NCBI GenBank assembly: GCA_964454445.1
Contig: CAYVTD010000002.1
Coordinates: 69,080 to 133,079 of the forward strand
Reading direction: 5' to 3'
Origin: CAYVTD01 sp964454445
GTDB taxonomy: Bacteria; Bacteroidota; Ignavibacteria; Kapaibacteriales; UBA2268
Length of the DNA stretch: 64,000 nt
In this document: positions 36,691-46,091 of the stretch, piece by piece
Position numbering within the stretch: the first letter of the stretch is position 1
How the letters are laid out: every line of letters starts with the position of its first letter
Translations under genes and position numbers: made by a program
Notes under the pieces: generated by a model
Told to the model about the DNA's origin: nothing
Database searches by the model: none
Seen by the model: the letters and a program-made list of their open reading frames with translations, nothing else

Positions 36691-37131
36691 TTACCAACCA
36701 GTTAAAGAATGGATTTTTTCTACCCTAATCATGTGGCGTTCGCCTTCGAACTCGCCTTCAATAAATGATTTTACAATTTCTTTGGCAAAGGCGGTTTCTA
36801 AAAATCGTGCGCCGAGAGCTAATACATTCGCGTTGTTGTGTCTTCTAGCTAAATCGGCAGTTTCCGGATTGCAGCACAAGGCGCATCTGATTGTGATTAC
36901 TTTATTTGCTACTATGGAAACGCCAATTCCTGTTCCGCAGATAACGATTCCATAATCGGCAACGCCTGCTGCTACTGCTTCAGCAGCGGGATAAGCAAAG
37001 TCGGGATAATCTACATTTTCGGTTGAATAGCATCCAAAGTCGAGGACTTGATGACCATTTGATCTTAACCATTCAGAAATGAACTTTTTGAGTTCAAAAC
37101 CTGCGTGGTCGCAGCCTAAAGATATTTTCAT
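36691..37131 (-). CDS. rpiB: Ribose 5-phosphate isomerase B
   Basis: A 146-residue enzyme of the RpiB/LacAB family, full length. It opens MKISLGCDHAGFELK (D8, H9) and has the catalytic cysteine in IVICGTGIGVSIVANK (C65). The substrate region ALCCNPETADLARRHNNANVLALG follows, with the closing helix FIEGEFEGERH. It interconverts ribose 5-phosphate and ribulose 5-phosphate in the cytoplasm. First gene of a two-gene unit with bshB1. Confidence 0.95.
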   Translation of the reverse strand: MKISLGCDHAGFELKKFISEWLRSNGHQVLDFGCYSTENVDYPDFAYPAAEAVAAGVADYGIVICGTGIGVSIVANKVITIRCALCCNPETADLARRHNNANVLALGARFLETAFAKEIVKSFIEGEFEGERHMIRVEKIHSLTGW

Positions 37132-37232
37132 ATTTTTTCTTTATTAGTTTATAATTTAATATATTATAATATTTAAATAATAATAATTTTTATAGTATTA
37201 ATATATGTAAATTATTTATTATTGAATTATAA

Positions 37233-38183
37233 TTATAAAACGGGAATATCTACGAAGACTTCATTTGAATAAGAACTTGTCATTTCATTATTTTTTGCTT
37301 TAATTTTAAAATAGAATCTTTTATTAATAATAGATGGAATTAAAGCAGGTGAAGATGGGAAACTATTAATAAATGTAAATTCACCAGCAGGATGACCAAT
37401 ATTTGCGATATTATAGTAAATGTCATAGCTTGTAGCCTCTGGAACTGCGTCCCATGAGAGAGTAATGTTCGGAGGATTTAGAGGATCGTAAGTAGCCAAT
37501 AAGTTTTGTGGTTTAGGCAAGTTAGGATGTGTTGTATGATAAATGATATAATCATTATATTTAGCCGGATTGGTTGCAGCATAGACACGTTTTCCAATAT
37601 CGCAATATTGCACTACAAAAGGATAGATTTCATTTCCTTTAATAATGCGTTCGCGTGTTCTAATATCGCGTAATTGCATCTTATCTAATTGTGAATTACG
37701 AGCATCTTCAAAAGATTCGTTTAAATCATCAAAATCATCGAGCATTTCTTGAGTTAATCCAAATTCAGCCAAGTCTGCTAAATAGGTAGTCATGCGAGTA
37801 TGAACGTTTCTTGCTGTTGCTAATAAGACATCTTCATTGAATTTATTTAATCCAATAACACCTAATGTCTTATATTGACCAGAATTTATTCCCCATTTCA
37901 ATTCCACACGCATTGCCAAATTGCGAATTGTTTCTTTAATTTGTTCTATTATTATATTTTTATTATCCGTTTCAACCATAATCATACCCAAAAAGACATC
38001 ATCTGGAGGAAATTGTTCAAATTCGTCTCCTAATAACTCTAAATTAGTTATTTTCAATGCAGTCATACCAAATGTTGCTAAATCTGCCAAATCTCTTGTT
38101 AAGCAATCACAAAGATTTGATGTAAACATACAAAGTTCTGCATCAAGCATATTGTACATTCTTTGCGGTGGTTTAATTGCCAT
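37233..38183 (-). CDS. Hypothetical protein with duplicated helical region and C-terminal fibronectin III domain
   Basis: A 316-residue protein without signal peptide. The N-terminal 220 residues are helical and appear to contain an internal duplication: DLADLATFGMTALKI (about 30-45) is echoed by TYLADLAEFGLTQEML (about 132-147), each followed by a long acidic/amphipathic stretch. From about 222 there is a fibronectin type III domain (NITLSWDAVPEATSYDIYY ... YFKIKAKNN). Similar helical-plus-FN3 hypothetical proteins exist in FCB genomes, but I know no function. Strongly AT-rich flanks and no operon partner. It could be cytoplasmic or exported by a non-classical route. Confidence 0.65.
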   Translation of the reverse strand: MAIKPPQRMYNMLDAELCMFTSNLCDCLTRDLADLATFGMTALKITNLELLGDEFEQFPPDDVFLGMIMVETDNKNIIIEQIKETIRNLAMRVELKWGINSGQYKTLGVIGLNKFNEDVLLATARNVHTRMTTYLADLAEFGLTQEMLDDFDDLNESFEDARNSQLDKMQLRDIRTRERIIKGNEIYPFVVQYCDIGKRVYAATNPAKYNDYIIYHTTHPNLPKPQNLLATYDPLNPPNITLSWDAVPEATSYDIYYNIANIGHPAGEFTFINSFPSSPALIPSIINKRFYFKIKAKNNEMTSSYSNEVFVDIPVL

Positions 38184-38635
38184 TATATTAATCTTTCTTA
38201 TTATGGAACATATTTATATATTATTTATATCTTATTGATTTATATGTTATTTATATATTTTATAATATTATAAGTGTTACTTTATTATAAATATTTCTTA
38301 CTTTATTATGATGATTCCTCACATTATTACTAATAAATTTCATATTATTATACATATTCTTCGTCTTATTACTATATTTCTTGTCATTAATATCTATTAT
38401 CTTTTTATTATTATGATATTTTTTTACTTTATTATTGTATTTCCTAAGTTTAATGATATATTTCCTATTTATAATATATTGTACAATATTCATATAAATT
38501 AATATATATTATGAAATAAATTAAAATGTTTATATTCATATATGCAATGATATTATATTTAATATAAATTTTATGCAAATATAATATAAAATAATTAATT
38601 TGCAAATAAATATTTTTATTTTATAAAAATAATTT
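38184..38635. repeat. Extremely AT-rich degenerate repeat region
   Basis: 452 bases with almost no G or C. Short motifs such as TTTATTAT and TATTATTA recur at irregular intervals of roughly 25-30 bases, suggesting a decayed tandem repeat. No convincing gene, promoter or hairpin; the ORFs here are low-complexity asparagine/lysine frames. Confidence 0.6.
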
Positions 38636-40843
38636 TTATATTTTTAACATCGCATTAATCGAAATATGCCTGGTGGGTGCTAAATTGCCGGGAATTTCGG
38701 TATAATAATAATTAAATAGATTATTTACATTAATTGAAAATGTTATTGGAATGATATCAAGTTTTTCTAAATAAAAAAGAATTCTTGCATCTATGATATG
38801 ACCAGGTACTCGTGCGTCGGCATCCTTTATTCCTCCGGGAAGACCTAATCTTTCATCAATATTTATTATTTTACTTAAATATCTGTAATCTGCTTGAATT
38901 TCAATATAATTTATTGGTATATAAATTCTATTATACCATAATAATTTTGATCTATATTTTAGAGTTTCGTTTAGTGTTAAATCAATTGGGTTCATTAATG
39001 TAATGGCAGTTTCCAATCCTAAATAATTAGCGGGCATTGCCTTGATATTTATTTCTATTCCTTGAATTTTTGCACGTGTTACATTAAGAAATTTTATTTT
39101 ATATGCACCTGAACTTTCAACGAAAGTTGGTTCGATTAGATCATATAAATCATTTTGAAATATTGAAGCATCTAATTGTATTGGTAATCCAATATCGAGC
39201 AGATCATATATAGCGCCTATTTCATAAGACCAGCTATATTCTGGCATTATTGAAGGATTTTCAGCAATTGTAAAACCGCTAAATTGTACTGCTGCGAATC
39301 TTTCGGCTACTGTAGCTGTGCGGAATCCTTTTCCTATCGATGCACGTAGATTTAATCCAAAATCAGTTCGGTAGGATAAGCCAATTTTTGGTGAAAATTC
39401 ATAATTTTCTTTCAATTTATCTGTTTGTTCATAATCTATTCGTGCGCCAATTGTTCCAATTAATTCGTCAATTGGATTTAATTCTGTTTGGACGTAACCT
39501 GAAAATATATTTTGGCTATGTATTCCAAATATTTTTGAATTTACATTATTATAACCGTGATTTAATCCATATGTTAATGATATTATTTTATTAAAAATTG
39601 TATTCATTTGGGCTTCAGTATTTATTGAAAATGCAGAAGATTCCCTATATTCTTCAAAAACTTTTGGATGATTTTCTAATTTTGTTATGAATGCTCCTGA
39701 ATTTATTTTTAAGAAATTACCATCATTAAATATATGAGTAAAGGCAGCAGATAATGAATATTTATCGGAGTTTATTTTATTATTGTAATCTGTGTTTGAA
39801 GGGGGAATAGTGGCACTGTCAAGACTGTTCCAATAGACCCAATCGTCGTGTTCATTTAATGAAGCGCTTCCGTTAATTGATAATTTAGAATATTCATTGA
39901 TTGAATAATTGACTTTTGCATATGTATTATAATTTGTCATTTTATCATATTTTCTATAGCTATCATCAGAAAATACATCGCCGGATAAGAGCAAACCGAG
40001 ATTGCCAAACTTTTTAGCATAACTTAAATCAACACCGTATTTCATTTTTGTTTCATTGGAATAATTCCATTGTTTATATTTTGTATTTGTATAAAAGCCG
40101 GCATATGTTTTTATTCTAATGTCGGCATTTTCTGAAGGATTTTCAGTTATTATATTAATAACGCCTCCCAAGGCACCAGTGCCGTAAAGTGCAGAGCCTG
40201 CACCTTTTACTATTTCTATTCTATCAACATTGAACATTGGCAAGGCGTCGAACTTTATGTCGCCATTGTCAGCAGATATCATTGGAAAACCGTCCAATAA
40301 TACTTGAACACGAGACCCTAATCCGAATGCGAACCCTGATGTTCCTCTGATGCTGATGTGGTCGAAGTTGATGTTAATGCCCGGGACGTATCGGAGGGCA
40401 TCATCCAAGACATTAATGTTCCTTTCTAGGAGTTCTTTTGAGTTTATTACGGCGACGGAGATGGGTACTTCCTGAACGGCTTGCACTTTTTTGTTAGCGG
40501 AGACGATTATTTCGGCGGTTTCTATAATAGTTGGCACAAGTTCGACATTATTTAAAATAATATTTTTGTTATTATCAGTGACATTGAATTTAAATTTATA
40601 GGGTTTATAGCCAACCATGCTGAAAACAGCAGTATAATTGCCATTGGCGAGCCCTTTTATTTCAAAACTTCCATCTTTTTTAGAGATGGCTCCATACGCT
40701 CTTCCTTCGATAAGGATTGTTACGCCGGGAATTGTCTTTTTTGTTTCAAAATCTTTGATTAATCCGGAAAAAACAGCGTTAGAAGCTGCAAAAATTTTCA
40801 TAAAAGACAAAAAGATAGCCGTTAATATAATTAAATATCTCAT
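38636..40843 (-). CDS. TonB-dependent outer-membrane receptor
   Basis: A 735-residue outer-membrane receptor. A signal peptide (MRYLIILTAIFLSFMKIFA) is followed by a carboxypeptidase-regulatory-like domain (about 25-110: FSGLIKDFETKKTIPGVTI). The plug domain comes next (about 125-235: EVPISVAVINSKELLERNI, VDRIEIVKGAGSALYGTGAL). The beta-barrel runs to the C-terminus, ending in the aromatic-rich region and HISINAMLKI. It imports a scarce ligand (metal chelate, vitamin or sugar) with TonB energy. The ligand cannot be told. Nine bases downstream of a lipoprotein gene that may be its partner. Confidence 0.92.
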   Translation of the reverse strand: MRYLIILTAIFLSFMKIFAASNAVFSGLIKDFETKKTIPGVTILIEGRAYGAISKKDGSFEIKGLANGNYTAVFSMVGYKPYKFKFNVTDNNKNIILNNVELVPTIIETAEIIVSANKKVQAVQEVPISVAVINSKELLERNINVLDDALRYVPGININFDHISIRGTSGFAFGLGSRVQVLLDGFPMISADNGDIKFDALPMFNVDRIEIVKGAGSALYGTGALGGVINIITENPSENADIRIKTYAGFYTNTKYKQWNYSNETKMKYGVDLSYAKKFGNLGLLLSGDVFSDDSYRKYDKMTNYNTYAKVNYSINEYSKLSINGSASLNEHDDWVYWNSLDSATIPPSNTDYNNKINSDKYSLSAAFTHIFNDGNFLKINSGAFITKLENHPKVFEEYRESSAFSINTEAQMNTIFNKIISLTYGLNHGYNNVNSKIFGIHSQNIFSGYVQTELNPIDELIGTIGARIDYEQTDKLKENYEFSPKIGLSYRTDFGLNLRASIGKGFRTATVAERFAAVQFSGFTIAENPSIMPEYSWSYEIGAIYDLLDIGLPIQLDASIFQNDLYDLIEPTFVESSGAYKIKFLNVTRAKIQGIEINIKAMPANYLGLETAITLMNPIDLTLNETLKYRSKLLWYNRIYIPINYIEIQADYRYLSKIINIDERLGLPGGIKDADARVPGHIIDARILFYLEKLDIIPITFSINVNNLFNYYYTEIPGNLAPTRHISINAMLKI

Positions 40844-40852
40844 ATAAATACC

Positions 40853-41362
40853 TTATTGATTAAATGGTTGAGGGGGAAGATTGTTTAAATCGACATTGAT
40901 TTCGATTACATAAGTATTGCCTTTTGTTATGATGACGGATTTGGGCTTTTTTCGTTCGGCGTCGGAGGCAAACAGTCCGATCACCCGCCAATCTGCGAGA
41001 AAATTGTCGCCAAATTGCTTGACAACAGCTAAATATTTGAGTTCGACAGGCAGATCTACGATTTCCATATCGTATATAGTTTCAGAAACATTCATTGGTA
41101 AAGAATCGTTTGTGAATATTGCTTTGCCTTCGAGGATTTCTTTTACAAGATTTGTATTTTCATTGGGTATATTTTTAAATGCAATGGCGCGTATTTGCTT
41201 ATAAACAGAATCTTTCCAGGCATCTACTCCGCCGACATAGTTTATTTTCCATCGGATTATAGCTTTATCGGCTTTATTTTCGGGTTGTAAGCCTTCGTCG
41301 CAGGAGGAAATAAAAAAAACAGCAAATAATAGGAGAAAAAAGGGGTTTAATGAAGATTTCAT
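40853..41362 (-). CDS. Putative lipoprotein, partner of the TonB-dependent receptor
   Basis: About 169 residues from the preferred ATG at 41362; a TTG at 41374 would add four residues before the signal sequence. The signal peptide ends in a lipobox (AVFFISSC, cysteine at about 20), so the mature protein is lipid-anchored. The rest is mixed alpha/beta with no domain I recognise. Immediate co-transcription with the TonB-dependent receptor (nine-base gap) suggests substrate capture or assembly of that receptor, by analogy with Sus-type pairs, although it is far shorter than SusD. Confidence 0.6.
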   Translation of the reverse strand: MKSSLNPFFLLLFAVFFISSCDEGLQPENKADKAIIRWKINYVGGVDAWKDSVYKQIRAIAFKNIPNENTNLVKEILEGKAIFTNDSLPMNVSETIYDMEIVDLPVELKYLAVVKQFGDNFLADWRVIGLFASDAERKKPKSVIITKGNTYVIEINVDLNNLPPQPFNQ

Positions 41363-41434
41363 ATCGATTACCAAAAGAAAAAACCGAATTTTATATTCTT
41401 ACGCAAAGAAGAACGAAATATTTTTATTCTTTAT

Positions 41435-42937
41435 TTATTTTTTTAGTTTTTTGGTAAGGTCTTCATAAGCATTTCTTACGTTTTCGTCGTTACTTAAATA
41501 ATTTTCGATAGCCTGGCAAGAGTGCAAAACAGTGGAATGGTCGCGATTTCCGAAGTAAGACCCGATGCTTTTTAAGGAGTGTTGAGTAAATTTTTTAGAT
41601 AAAAAGATAGCCATTTGTCTGGCGAGGGCGATTTCGTGTTTTCTTGATTTAGAAGCGAGCTTTTCTGGTGATAATTTGTAATAAGTAGAGACATAATTTT
41701 TTATTAATTCGATAGTAATTGGCTTAGGTTCATTATTATCGACGCCATAAACGGTTTCTTCAGCGAGGGAAAGTGTAAGCTCTTTGCGATCGAAAGTAAC
41801 TTTTGCCATTAATGATATAAGAATACCTTCGAGTTCGCGGACGCTCTTTTTTACGTTTCTTGCAATGAACTCGATTATTTCCATAGGCATTTCGAAACTA
41901 ACATCGATACTCTTTTTCTTGAGAATGGCGACTCTCATTTCGAAATCTGGGGCTTGTATGTCAGTAGTCAAACCCCATTGGAAGCGAGAAATGAGTCTTT
42001 CGTCAACTTTCTGCAGTTCTCGAGGAGGTTTGTCGCTTATTAAAACTAACTGCTTTCCTGAATGATACAAGGCATTGAAAGTATGAAAGAAATTGTCCTG
42101 AGTTTTCTCGCGATTGCCAAAAAATTGGATGTCATCAACGATTAGCACATCGACACTACGGTATTTATTATTGAATTCACTTATTTTGTTGTTTTGAACA
42201 TAGTCAATGAACTCATAAGAGAACTTTTCACTTGTTGTGTAAAGAACTCTTGCGTTATTGTTGCGCTTTAATATTTCGTTGCCAATACTATGGACCAGAT
42301 GAGTTTTTCCCAAACCTGTATCTCCATAAATGACAAGAGGATTAAAACTCGTTTTCCCGGGGTTTTTTGATATGGCAATACTAGCTGAAGAAGCAAGCTG
42401 GTTGCTTTCGCCTTGAATAAAGTTGTCGAAAGTATAGTGGGGAATGAGAAACTTGTTAATTTCATTTTTATCTGGCTTTTCTTGGTTGTCGAATGGTAAG
42501 GCAACACTTTGAGGCGCAGTAGGAGGAAAACGATGACTTTGGACACTAATGCTTCTGCTTTCTATGTCATCTTTGTTACTAACCACAACAGCTTTATAAA
42601 TTATTTTCGCATCATTGCCTATTACCTTTTCAATAGCTTTTCTGACAAGTGAACCGTATTGCTGGTCAATCCACTCAGCAAAAAACTGGCTCGGAGCGAT
42701 AACAATAAGATTTTTGTCTTCGCACTTGTAGGCTTTCAGAGCCTCGAACCAAGTCTTGTAAACTTGCGGCTGCACATTATCTTTAATTATCTTTTTGCAA
42801 TCTTCCCAATATTTTGCAGCAGTGCTATCTACTGTCAGATCAGACATAACCGTTTCTGGTACATGTCCATCGGGTTTACTGGTAAATTTTTCAATGACTT
42901 CTGGAAATAATGAAAAATCTTCTTTCTCGTTAACCAC
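41435..42937 (-). CDS. dnaA: DnaA, chromosomal replication initiator
   Basis: A 500-residue DnaA. A GTG start at 42937 fits an AGGAG site six bases upstream. Roughly 40 unusual residues precede domain I (YWEDCKKIIKDNVQPQVYK). A variable linker follows, then the AAA+ domain with Walker A GDTGLGKTH (205-213), Walker B VLIVDDIQFF and the sensor region LISRFQWGL. The C-terminal DNA-binding domain carries ARQMAIFLSKKFT and the DnaA signature GNRDHSTVLHSCQ. It binds oriC and opens DNA. The normal neighbours dnaN, recF and gyrB are absent here. Confidence 0.96.
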   Translation of the reverse strand: MVNEKEDFSLFPEVIEKFTSKPDGHVPETVMSDLTVDSTAAKYWEDCKKIIKDNVQPQVYKTWFEALKAYKCEDKNLIVIAPSQFFAEWIDQQYGSLVRKAIEKVIGNDAKIIYKAVVVSNKDDIESRSISVQSHRFPPTAPQSVALPFDNQEKPDKNEINKFLIPHYTFDNFIQGESNQLASSASIAISKNPGKTSFNPLVIYGDTGLGKTHLVHSIGNEILKRNNNARVLYTTSEKFSYEFIDYVQNNKISEFNNKYRSVDVLIVDDIQFFGNREKTQDNFFHTFNALYHSGKQLVLISDKPPRELQKVDERLISRFQWGLTTDIQAPDFEMRVAILKKKSIDVSFEMPMEIIEFIARNVKKSVRELEGILISLMAKVTFDRKELTLSLAEETVYGVDNNEPKPITIELIKNYVSTYYKLSPEKLASKSRKHEIALARQMAIFLSKKFTQHSLKSIGSYFGNRDHSTVLHSCQAIENYLSNDENVRNAYEDLTKKLKK

Positions 42938-43472
42938 TTTTGCTCCTCATTCTTATATACTTAAAAAAAATATTTCTAGTGTTTAATATTTGTTAAAGAA
43001 GGCTCTAAATCCTTAAAAAAAAAGAACCCTTTAAAAACACCCTCCCAATGAGAATATTTTTTTATATTTTTAATATTAATCGATAAACGACAAAATGAAT
43101 AAAAGAAAAATCGTATTTACAAATACTCGATGTATAAAATTTCAATTTTTTTTTGAGATAGACAAATAAAAAAAATATATTTTTTTGCAATTTTTTTTGG
43201 AAAATTCAATCCTTCTATTTCTAAAGAACTTACAGGAAAATATTTTTTTTATTAATTTTATAACATATAAAATATTTTGTAACTTCTTATAAAATAATAT
43301 AGTTATTATGATTATCCTTAAACTTGGTAAAACTATGGTTATGACTGCAAATTAATTTTATGTATTTTATATTTTATTTAATACTTGTTCGTCTTGAATT
43401 GTGTTTAATGAAAATATAAGAACTTATGAAGATTTAATTTGGTAAGAAATGCTACAACTTAAGTTTTCTTAG
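42938..43472. other. 535-bp AT-rich region between dnaA and a T9SS gene
   Basis: Very AT-rich with A and T runs, as an origin unwinding element might be, but I find no perfect DnaA box (TTATCCACA or TTATNCACA). The best are 7-of-9 matches, for example TTATCCTTA near 43313, which is expected by chance. It must hold the dnaA promoter on the minus strand and the promoter of the gene at 43473. An origin is possible but unsupported. Confidence 0.4.
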
Positions 43473-45908
43473 ATGCAAATGAAAAATGAAACCGTTAATT
43501 TAAAAGAATTTGTTATTTTAAACAAAAACAAATTTTATATTCGACTAAAAATATATTTAGCTGTTTTTCTTATGTTTTTCTTAGTTTTTCAAGTTTCTTT
43601 TTCTGCTTGGGAGAAGACAAAGACAGTTCCTGCTGATTATCGTGATGTGCTTTGGTTAGATATATTTTTCCTCGAATCTGATCCTAACTATGGCTGGACT
43701 TGTGGTTGGGATTTCCAAAATGATTTTGCCAGCGTGCTACGAACGACAGATGGCGGAAAAACTTGGGCAGGAAGCCGTGTTATGAATGCCAATCAACTTG
43801 AAAGTATTCATTTCTCTTCTAAACTTGTCGGTTATACTTCTGGTTTACACTATTCAAGCGGTGATTACTACGGAACAATCAAGAAAACAACTGATGGAGG
43901 GATAACCTGGTTCGATGTTACCCCACCAATCAAAAATATAAGTCTATGGGGAAATTTCTTTATAAATGATAATATTGGTTGGGTAATTGGTGGTGGATGC
44001 GATGGGGAAGGGCAACATTTTTTTAAAACTACCGATGGCGGTGCTAGTGGGTCACATTTCAAAACAAATCAAGGTAATACAGGATTAATGGATGTCATAA
44101 TGTACTCAGCCGATGGGCTGGGTTTCGCAAGCAGTAGCGGTTATATATGGCAAACTATAAATGGTGGGAATTCCTGGTTTATACTCGCAAAATCAGGAGA
44201 TATAGACTGGCAGGAAGAATTAACAAATTTTGGAAACTCTTTTCTGGTACCTTTTGCACGTTCTTGCACTGGCAATGGCAGTGGTGGAGGGATGCGATTT
44301 TCTGTTGATTTTGGTAAGACCTGGCGCGAAACAGTTCTTCCAAAAGAAATGTTCGGTGCTTTTTTGATTGATTCACTGTGCGGTTGGGTTTGCGGGCGCG
44401 AACCAATTGCTTTTTATACTTCTGATGGCGGTCTATCGTGGCAACTTCAGAATTGTGGTATTGATCCAGATGATACTTTAGACGATATTTGGTTTATAAA
44501 CGATTCTACTGGTTTTGTTGTTGGCTCGAATATTTATCGTTATATTCCGCCTAAAGCGATTTATCCTAAAATCGTACCTGATACTGTAAATATGTGCCCA
44601 GGAGACAGCGTAACACTTTTAACAGAAGACAGCTACGAGGAGTATTTTTGGTCAACAGGGGAGACCACACAGAGCATCACTGTTAAAACTGCAGGGGATT
44701 ATTATGTAAAGGTAGTCGATAAAGATTGCAACGAAGGAAAATCTAATGTTACAAGCGTTATAATAAGAGAAGAAAAAGTAAAAATAATCCCGGAACAGCA
44801 AGCAGTTTTTTGCAAGGGCGATTCTGTCGAGCTAACTACTGAAAAAAAACACAATAAAGTCGTTTGGAGCAATGGATCAGAAGATGACACTCTTTTTGTT
44901 TCAAAACCAGGGAAATACTATATTACTGCCTACAATGAATATGGCTGTAAAGCAAGGGACAGCATAGACGTGATAGAATCTGACCCAAAAGCCGAGATCC
45001 AATTCACAGGCAACAACATAGTTTGTGAAACAGACACTTTCTTTCTAATCTCAGTTTACGATTTTCCAACTTATGAATGGTATAGCAAGCCAAACGATGA
45101 CTTAATAGGTAATAGTAAAAGTATCAGAGTAAGCCAATCTGGTATTTATTATTTAATAGTACGCGATAAATACGGCTGTATCTCCATATCGGATACAATA
45201 CAAATCGAAATGCAAACCGATTCAAATCGCTTGGAAATACTATCAACTATGCCAAAAGAAGAATTTATCTTCGACTCGACAAGTTTCACTTCACTTAGTT
45301 GCCGGCGTTTTTTAATCAGAAACAACAGCTCTCAGCCTTATTTGCTAGAGAATGTGTCTTTATATAAAAATATCGAGTTTTCTGCACCTCAAAGCCAATT
45401 TCCTATCATCATTGATGCTTATGACACTGCATCAGTGTTCTTGTGCTTTTCACCTTTGCAATTGGGTGAGCGCCGCGACACTTTGCTGATTAAAGATGTA
45501 TGCGATGATTGGATAGTGCCTCTAGTTGCGAATGGAAGAAGTAATATTTATGATGGTAATTCGCGTTGTGATGTCCCTGTTACAATAGAAACTACAAAGC
45601 TTACTGGTTACTTATTCGAAACATCTAAGCCAGTTCCCAATCCTGCTGAGTCTTCATTTAGAATTTCTTTTGTAAAATTTATTCCTAATGGTATGGATTT
45701 CAAAGAGAATGTTGCTTTATATGATGTTCTAGGCAATTTATGCTGTGTTGCTCAGCAAATATCTAAAACTGAGTTTTCAACAAAAAACGGTGTCCATTTC
45801 TCTGGAGATTATCTCTTTGATACAAGAATCCTTCCAACAGGCTCGTATATGTTAGCCATCAGAAGTATGAACGTAACTAAGATTTATCCTGTAATTATTA
45901 AGCGATGA
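43473..45908 (+). CDS. T9SS secreted protein: Ycf48/BNR propeller plus Ig-like repeats
   Basis: An 811-residue paralogue of the protein at 31588-35877. A hydrophobic signal segment (about 24-45) ends at VSFSAW. The propeller (about 46-365) shares lines such as ESDPNYGWTCGW, TTDGGKTWAG, NQLESIHFSS, TTDGGITWFD and YTSDGGLSWQ. It then differs: three Ig-like repeats (about 365-585; CPGDSVTLL, CKGDSVELT), a choice-of-anchor D-like stretch, and a T9SS type A tail (KPVPNPAESSFRISF ... ILPTGSYMLAI). Propeller duplication with exchanged C-terminal parts suggests modular surface proteins. Function unknown. Confidence 0.85.
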   Translation: MQMKNETVNLKEFVILNKNKFYIRLKIYLAVFLMFFLVFQVSFSAWEKTKTVPADYRDVLWLDIFFLESDPNYGWTCGWDFQNDFASVLRTTDGGKTWAGSRVMNANQLESIHFSSKLVGYTSGLHYSSGDYYGTIKKTTDGGITWFDVTPPIKNISLWGNFFINDNIGWVIGGGCDGEGQHFFKTTDGGASGSHFKTNQGNTGLMDVIMYSADGLGFASSSGYIWQTINGGNSWFILAKSGDIDWQEELTNFGNSFLVPFARSCTGNGSGGGMRFSVDFGKTWRETVLPKEMFGAFLIDSLCGWVCGREPIAFYTSDGGLSWQLQNCGIDPDDTLDDIWFINDSTGFVVGSNIYRYIPPKAIYPKIVPDTVNMCPGDSVTLLTEDSYEEYFWSTGETTQSITVKTAGDYYVKVVDKDCNEGKSNVTSVIIREEKVKIIPEQQAVFCKGDSVELTTEKKHNKVVWSNGSEDDTLFVSKPGKYYITAYNEYGCKARDSIDVIESDPKAEIQFTGNNIVCETDTFFLISVYDFPTYEWYSKPNDDLIGNSKSIRVSQSGIYYLIVRDKYGCISISDTIQIEMQTDSNRLEILSTMPKEEFIFDSTSFTSLSCRRFLIRNNSSQPYLLENVSLYKNIEFSAPQSQFPIIIDAYDTASVFLCFSPLQLGERRDTLLIKDVCDDWIVPLVANGRSNIYDGNSRCDVPVTIETTKLTGYLFETSKPVPNPAESSFRISFVKFIPNGMDFKENVALYDVLGNLCCVAQQISKTEFSTKNGVHFSGDYLFDTRILPTGSYMLAIRSMNVTKIYPVIIKR

Positions 45909-46091
45909 GTATAAAATATAGGGTTGAAAAAAATAATTTTATTTTTTCAGAAATTATGGAAAAAAACAAATACCCTAATTTGTCCAAGAACCTTTTTTGA
46001 ACACTAAGCCACTAATAAATAGAAAGAAATTATTTATCCTAGTTAATTTTGTTAAAAGAACGATATTATAATTTTAAATAGGGGATACAAA

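Noticed and set aside
38260..38493. 77-residue asparagine/lysine-rich ORF on the minus strand (and an opposite-strand ORF)
   Set aside because: Low-complexity translation of the AT-rich repeat tract; no ribosome site and no coding bias.
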